Notes under the pieces: generated by a model
Database searches by the model: none
Told to the model about the DNA's origin: nothing
The model's input: only the letters and a program-made list of their open reading frames with translations
Source of the DNA: Alphaproteobacteria bacterium
GTDB lineage: Bacteria; Pseudomonadota; Alphaproteobacteria; SMXS01
DNA length: 58,283 nucleotides
Direction: 5' to 3'
Assembly: GCA_028284945.1 (NCBI GenBank)
Contig: JANQQJ010000002.1
Span: forward strand, 1 to 58,283
Position numbers and translations under genes: made by a program
Shown: piece after piece, positions 54,849-58,283 of the stretch
Layout of the letters: every line of letters starts with the position of its first letter
Position numbering within the stretch: the stretch's first letter is position 1

Positions 54849-56177
54849 GTGAAAGCGCTGTTTCAACGGCTACCGCATGCCAAGAGGTTTGGCCTTGTCC
54901 TGACATTTTTGCTTCTGTCGATTCCGCTGATATGCGGTGTCGCTGCGGTATACATCGCTGAAATTCGCAGCGACCTTGCCGAGGTCGCGGGGAGCGAGGT
55001 CCCCCTTGCCGAAAAATCCGCCACCGTGGCCATTGGTGGCATCGGCCAGGCCGTGCTGTTCGAACGCGCCGTCAGGCTGGGTGTTGAGCCCAATCGGTCC
55101 GAGGAAGCCGAGAAAGCCTATCAGGCGACCAAACAAGCCTATTTCGGAATCGGCAACGAGTTGGTTGAAACGATCGTGGCGACAAAGGCGCAGGCGAAGG
55201 CGCTTTTGGTCAACACACGTAACGACGATACCCGCGCAGAAGCACTGTTAATGCACGACCTGTTGCGCGAAATGGAAAACGACTTCAACACGTTTCAGGC
55301 CACAGCGGACCTGGTCTTCGAGTTGTTGGATAATGGCGAAGCGGTCGCCGCGATTGAATTGGCCGCGACAGCATCGCCGCGAAATCTGAAGCTTCGAGCC
55401 CAGATCGAACAAATTTTGCAGGACATTGAGAACTTCACCTCCATTGCTGTTGCAGAAGCTGCAGGCCGAGAGGAGCGCGCGCTGATCACGCTGGGCGTTC
55501 TGCTTTTCCTGGTTTTTGCCGTTGGCACGGTTGCGGGCGTATATTCGCTACGGGCGCTCGGCACCGATTTGATGCGCCGCCAGATCAGAGAGACTCAGCT
55601 GCACCAGCGTGCCAGCTCTGACAAGCTGACGGCCCTGGCAAACCGAAGCCACTTCCGGACACTGGGCGAGAAAGCGCTGCGCGCGGCACGCAGCGACAAC
55701 ATCAACACGGCCATGCTGTTCATTGATCTGGATGGCTTCAAACAGGTCAACGACACCTATGGCCATGCGACGGGTGATACGGTCCTCAAGGAAATTGCGG
55801 ATCGCCTGAAACGGTCCGTCCGGGAAGATGACACGGTCTGCCGTTTGGGCGGAGACGAATTTGCCGTTCATCTGGTAGATGCCCACACGGCTGGTGAGGC
55901 CCGGAACGCCGCACGCCGCATTATCGACTACCTGTCTCTTCCCTATCACGTTGGGACCCAGGAAATCGTGCTGGGCGCCAGCGTCGGCATCGCGATGCAT
56001 CCAGACGATGCCGGCGATATCGACACCTTGCTCAGGCGCGCGGATCAGGCGATGTACGCGGCCAAGGAAAGCGGCGGCAACGCGGTGCTGCTTTTCTCTG
56101 AACTGATGGAAGCGACCGTGCAGGACAGTGACGTCATCCAGTTCGCCCAGACACGGCCAAATGGCACCACCAACTGA
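54849..56177 (+). CDS. Membrane diguanylate cyclase (GGDEF)
   Basis: 442 residues from a GTG preceded by GGAGCGG. Two membrane helices (GLVLTFLLLSIPLICGVAAVYIA and LITLGVLLFLVFAVGTVAGVYSL) flank a periplasmic helical sensor of about 180 residues. The cytoplasmic GGDEF domain has LTALANRSHF, FIDLDGFKQVNDTYGHATGD, and RLGGDEFAVHL. An R-x-x-D inhibitory site (REDD) lies before the GGDEF, so product inhibition is expected. It makes c-di-GMP, which in many alphaproteobacteria promotes surface attachment; a link to the fibre locus is only a possibility. Confidence 0.95.
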   Translation: MKALFQRLPHAKRFGLVLTFLLLSIPLICGVAAVYIAEIRSDLAEVAGSEVPLAEKSATVAIGGIGQAVLFERAVRLGVEPNRSEEAEKAYQATKQAYFGIGNELVETIVATKAQAKALLVNTRNDDTRAEALLMHDLLREMENDFNTFQATADLVFELLDNGEAVAAIELAATASPRNLKLRAQIEQILQDIENFTSIAVAEAAGREERALITLGVLLFLVFAVGTVAGVYSLRALGTDLMRRQIRETQLHQRASSDKLTALANRSHFRTLGEKALRAARSDNINTAMLFIDLDGFKQVNDTYGHATGDTVLKEIADRLKRSVREDDTVCRLGGDEFAVHLVDAHTAGEARNAARRIIDYLSLPYHVGTQEIVLGASVGIAMHPDDAGDIDTLLRRADQAMYAAKESGGNAVLLFSELMEATVQDSDVIQFAQTRPNGTTN

Positions 56178-56262
56178 CGCTTTGATCCTCAACAGGCGCT
56201 AAGTTGCGGCTTCACAACTTCCCCTCATTCGGTCAGTGTGGCCCCGATAGAGGGGTTAGTTC

Positions 56263-56898
56263 ATGGACGATGCCTACCGCTTCAATACCGATCTTCGGGA
56301 TCAGCTTGCGTCGAATCTAAACGGCTTTGAGTACCGCGAACCTGCCGGCTCGTTACCCAAACAGGCTGCCGTTGCCCTGACGATCGTCGATGGCGAGGGA
56401 GAGGCCGACGGCGCATCCATGCTATTGACCCGGCGCACCTCGAAACTGAACAAGCATGCCGGTCAGTGGGCTCTGCCGGGCGGACGGGTTGACCCTGGCG
56501 AAACGCCGTTCGAGGCAGCGCTTCGGGAAATGCACGAGGAAATCAACCTGTCGCTTGATGACAGCCACTATCTGGGCCGGCTGGATGGGCTGGCGTCGCG
56601 ATCGGGATATGCCATTACGCCCTATGTGTTCTGGGCGGACGACCTGTCTGACATGGCACCCAGCCCTGATGAGGTCGCATCGATTCACCGGATACCGCTG
56701 GCCCGCTTCAGCGGTGAGCAGGCGGTTCAACACATTCCTGTCGACGGCAAAGAACAACCCATGCTGCGGCTGCAACTGGGCGAACACCGGATTCATGCCC
56801 CGACGGGCGCGTTTCTGCTTCAACTATGGGAGGTCGGTGTGCACGGCCTGGATGCCCGGGTGGACCATTATCTGCATCCTGATTTCACAAAGAACTAG
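56263..56898 (+). CDS. Nudix hydrolase, CoA pyrophosphatase-like
   Basis: 211 residues. The Nudix box reads GGRVDPGETPFEAALREMHEEINL, with the R-E-x-x-E-E core. LLTRRTSKLNKHAGQWALPGGR ahead of it, with K-H-x-G-x-x-x-x-P-G-G, is the CoA-pyrophosphatase (NudL/YeaB) mark. It probably splits CoA or acyl-CoA into phosphopantetheine and 3',5'-ADP. The C-terminus IHAPTGAFLLQLWEV matches the family end. It is monocistronic or follows the cyclase gene by 85 bases. Confidence 0.9.
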   Translation: MDDAYRFNTDLRDQLASNLNGFEYREPAGSLPKQAAVALTIVDGEGEADGASMLLTRRTSKLNKHAGQWALPGGRVDPGETPFEAALREMHEEINLSLDDSHYLGRLDGLASRSGYAITPYVFWADDLSDMAPSPDEVASIHRIPLARFSGEQAVQHIPVDGKEQPMLRLQLGEHRIHAPTGAFLLQLWEVGVHGLDARVDHYLHPDFTKN

Positions 56899-56945
56899 TC
56901 AGTCAAAATACAAATTTTAAACGTCTTTCATTCAATCAAGTAAAA

Positions 56946-56973
56946 TTGACGCCATTATTTCATTGGATATAGA
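56946..56973 (+). promoter_or_regulatory. Candidate sigma-70-type promoter for the J-domain gene
   Basis: TTGACG and TATAGA are 16 bases apart in a markedly AT-rich gap, 42 bases ahead of the GTG start at 57015. The boxes match five of six and four to five of six consensus bases. Confidence 0.5.
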
Positions 56974-57014
56974 TTCACCAAATCTGACATCATAAAATTT
57001 ATTGGATCAATATC

Positions 57015-57518
57015 GTGCGCAATGCAGACTCTACGGCCAAGGGCCCGCACCACGTTCAAAAAGACCGGCTTTTGGTCGAACTGGAACTCTCATCCGCCAG
57101 CGTTGTCTATGGCTGGCTGTTTGCCCAACGCAGCGCACGGCTATCCGACGCACTCAACGACAGCCGCGATTTCATTCCTTTCGAACAGATAGATGGCGAA
57201 GTGGTCATTATCGCCAAGCCGAGCATCAGCAAGGTGATCGAGATCTGCAATGTGACGGCGATCCTCAACGAGCCGAACCCCTATCGTGTTCTCGGGGCCC
57301 GTCCAAACGATGACATCGACACCGTTCGTAAGCGCTATCATGACCTGCTATCGCGGTGCCATCCTGACAAATTCGCCTCGCGGGATCCGTCGGAGCAGTT
57401 CCTCGAAATCCTGCGCACAGTGACCCAGGCGCTGGTCGAGAACTTCGACAAGATTCGCAACAAGAGTGACACCGCCGGCGTCACGGCGCCTGAAGAGCCG
57501 GCGAACGAACCGGCCTGA
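57015..57518 (+). CDS. Small J-domain protein with N-terminal globular region
   Basis: 167 residues from a GTG. The N-terminal ~85 residues (VELELSSASVVYGWLFAQRSARLSDALNDSRDFIPFEQIDGEVVIIAKPSISKV) form a compact beta region of a kind found in small bacterial proteins. The second part is a J domain: NPYRVLGARPNDDIDTVRKRYHDLLSRCHPDKF, with the HPD motif needed to stimulate Hsp70 ATPase. The tail is Pro/Glu-rich. It is not full DnaJ, as there is no Gly/Phe or zinc region. It probably directs DnaK to a specific client. Confidence 0.85.
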   Translation: MRNADSTAKGPHHVQKDRLLVELELSSASVVYGWLFAQRSARLSDALNDSRDFIPFEQIDGEVVIIAKPSISKVIEICNVTAILNEPNPYRVLGARPNDDIDTVRKRYHDLLSRCHPDKFASRDPSEQFLEILRTVTQALVENFDKIRNKSDTAGVTAPEEPANEPA

Positions 57519-57591
57519 CCACGACAAGCCCAAGGTTCCCTGATGGGCTATCAGACGATAGTCTTGCCCGACATCGTCCGGGGAAGACATC

Positions 57592-58283
57592 ATGCCACTA
57601 AACCTCAGCATCATCGCCACCAGCCAGGACTGGGTGACGCCGCATCTGGGTGAACTGGATGCAACTGGCCTGCACGCGCTCTACGTCGCCGACCACCCAT
57701 CCTTTGCCGTAACAGAATCCTGGACATGGCTGGCCTATGCTGCGGCTATGACAGAGCGGATCAGGCTCGGCACCCATGTAACCGGTGCCCCGTTTTATCA
57801 CCCCACCCGGCTTGCAAAGCAGGTCGCCAGCGTAGACGCACTGTCAAACGGCCGTGCGATTCTGGGCATCGGCACCGCCTATGAAGTGCAGGACTTCAAA
57901 CCGTATGGCTTCGATATGCCGGGATTCAAAGACCGGGTCACGTATCTGGAGGATACGCTAAGCATCCTGAAACAACTTTTTTCGGGCCAGATCGACGGGT
58001 TTCGCGGCAAGTTCCACCGCTATGAGGGCGAGGCAGACTTTGCCCCTTTGCCTGTCCAGAAACCCCACCCACCCTTTGTCATCGGTCTCAATAAGGCCGG
58101 CATGGCGCTGCAGGTTGCCGCCCGATTGGGCGATGCCATCAACACCTGGCAGCTGTCACCGGAACAGGTGGCCGCGCTGAAAGACCCGCTGGCGCAAGCC
58201 TGTGTTGCGGCAGGCCGGACTGAAGACGCCGTCGACATCACCTGCGATGTGGTGATGGCCCGCGATGCCGACCGCAGCAGCGC
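57592..58283 (+). CDS. LLM-class flavin-dependent monooxygenase (partial)
   Basis: The frame stays open to the right edge, with 230 codons visible. It begins with ATG after GGGGAAGACATC. It is a luciferase-like (bacterial LLM) TIM barrel: LGELDATGLHALYVADHPSF, MTERIRLGTHVTGAPFYHPTRLAKQVASVDALSNGRAILGIGTA, and KPHPPFVIGLNKAGMALQVAARLGDAINTW. It uses FMN or F420 with oxygen or a reduced substrate. The substrate is unknown. The C-terminus lies beyond the window. Confidence 0.88.
   Translation, partial: MPLNLSIIATSQDWVTPHLGELDATGLHALYVADHPSFAVTESWTWLAYAAAMTERIRLGTHVTGAPFYHPTRLAKQVASVDALSNGRAILGIGTAYEVQDFKPYGFDMPGFKDRVTYLEDTLSILKQLFSGQIDGFRGKFHRYEGEADFAPLPVQKPHPPFVIGLNKAGMALQVAARLGDAINTWQLSPEQVAALKDPLAQACVAAGRTEDAVDITCDVVMARDADRSS

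Overview
The window is chromosomal DNA of a GC-rich, free-living alphaproteobacterium. The blocks cycM-pheA-nudC-ffs-dnaX-ybaB-recR and def-fmt-truA / dapE-dapD / argB are in the order expected of that class. The SRP RNA is the short proteobacterial type, and a Yej-type peptide importer, a leucine/isovalerate catabolic carboxylase and a RES-Xre toxin-antitoxin pair are also present. I cannot name the genus from sequence alone. Genes are dense and mostly intact. I see no transposase, integrase, prophage or CRISPR array. Every stretch between called genes is under 300 bases.

Region 1 (1-9.46 kb, all minus strand) is the most unusual part. Read in the direction of transcription it encodes: a short secreted protein; a lipoprotein that fuses a CsgG/HfaB-type outer-membrane secretion channel to an OmpA-type peptidoglycan-binding domain; an unknown exported protein; a giant exported protein of about 1,700 residues made almost entirely of a degenerate Asn/Gly/Ala-rich repeat; an exported protein ending in a peptidoglycan-binding domain; and the start of a second giant-type protein that runs off the left edge. 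The parts resemble curli (Csg) and holdfast-anchor (Hfa) systems, which export fibrous or amyloid subunits through CsgG-like pores, but the combination here does not match either one as I know them. I infer a CsgG-dependent surface fibre or adhesin system.

Region 2 (9.7-24 kb) is mainly catabolic. It holds a Tat-exported sulfatase, a nuclease-like exported protein, a cyclase-family hydrolase, an aldo/keto reductase overlapping a lipoprotein amidohydrolase, the methylcrotonyl-CoA carboxylase / enoyl-CoA hydratase operon, a chromate-type transporter, an M17 aminopeptidase, a MarR regulator and an NlpC/P60 peptidase. Region 3 (24-32.3 kb, minus) is a complete Yej ABC importer with two adjacent substrate-binding proteins.

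Region 4 (32.3-46.7 kb) is housekeeping: membrane cytochrome c, Phe biosynthesis, Nudix NADH pyrophosphatase, SRP RNA, DNA polymerase III gamma/tau, EbfC, RecR, RmuC, peptide deformylase, Met-tRNA formyltransferase, TruA, DapE, DapD, a HAD nucleotidase, ArgB and two AhpD/CMD-like proteins. Region 5 (46.8-58.3 kb) is more accessory: a RES-Xre pair with a palindromic operator candidate, a D-aminoacylase, tRNA-Arg(CCG), a TonB-dependent receptor, a DD-carboxypeptidase, an ABM-domain protein, a VanX-like dipeptidase, a diguanylate cyclase, a CoA-type Nudix hydrolase, a J-domain protein and a truncated luciferase-like monooxygenase.

A theme across the window is handling of peptides and D-amino acids from cell walls or detritus: Yej importer, M17 peptidase, NlpC/P60, D-aminoacylase, DD-carboxypeptidase and VanX-like dipeptidase. 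Four different palindromic intergenic repeats lie between genes from 24.6 to 48.2 kb.
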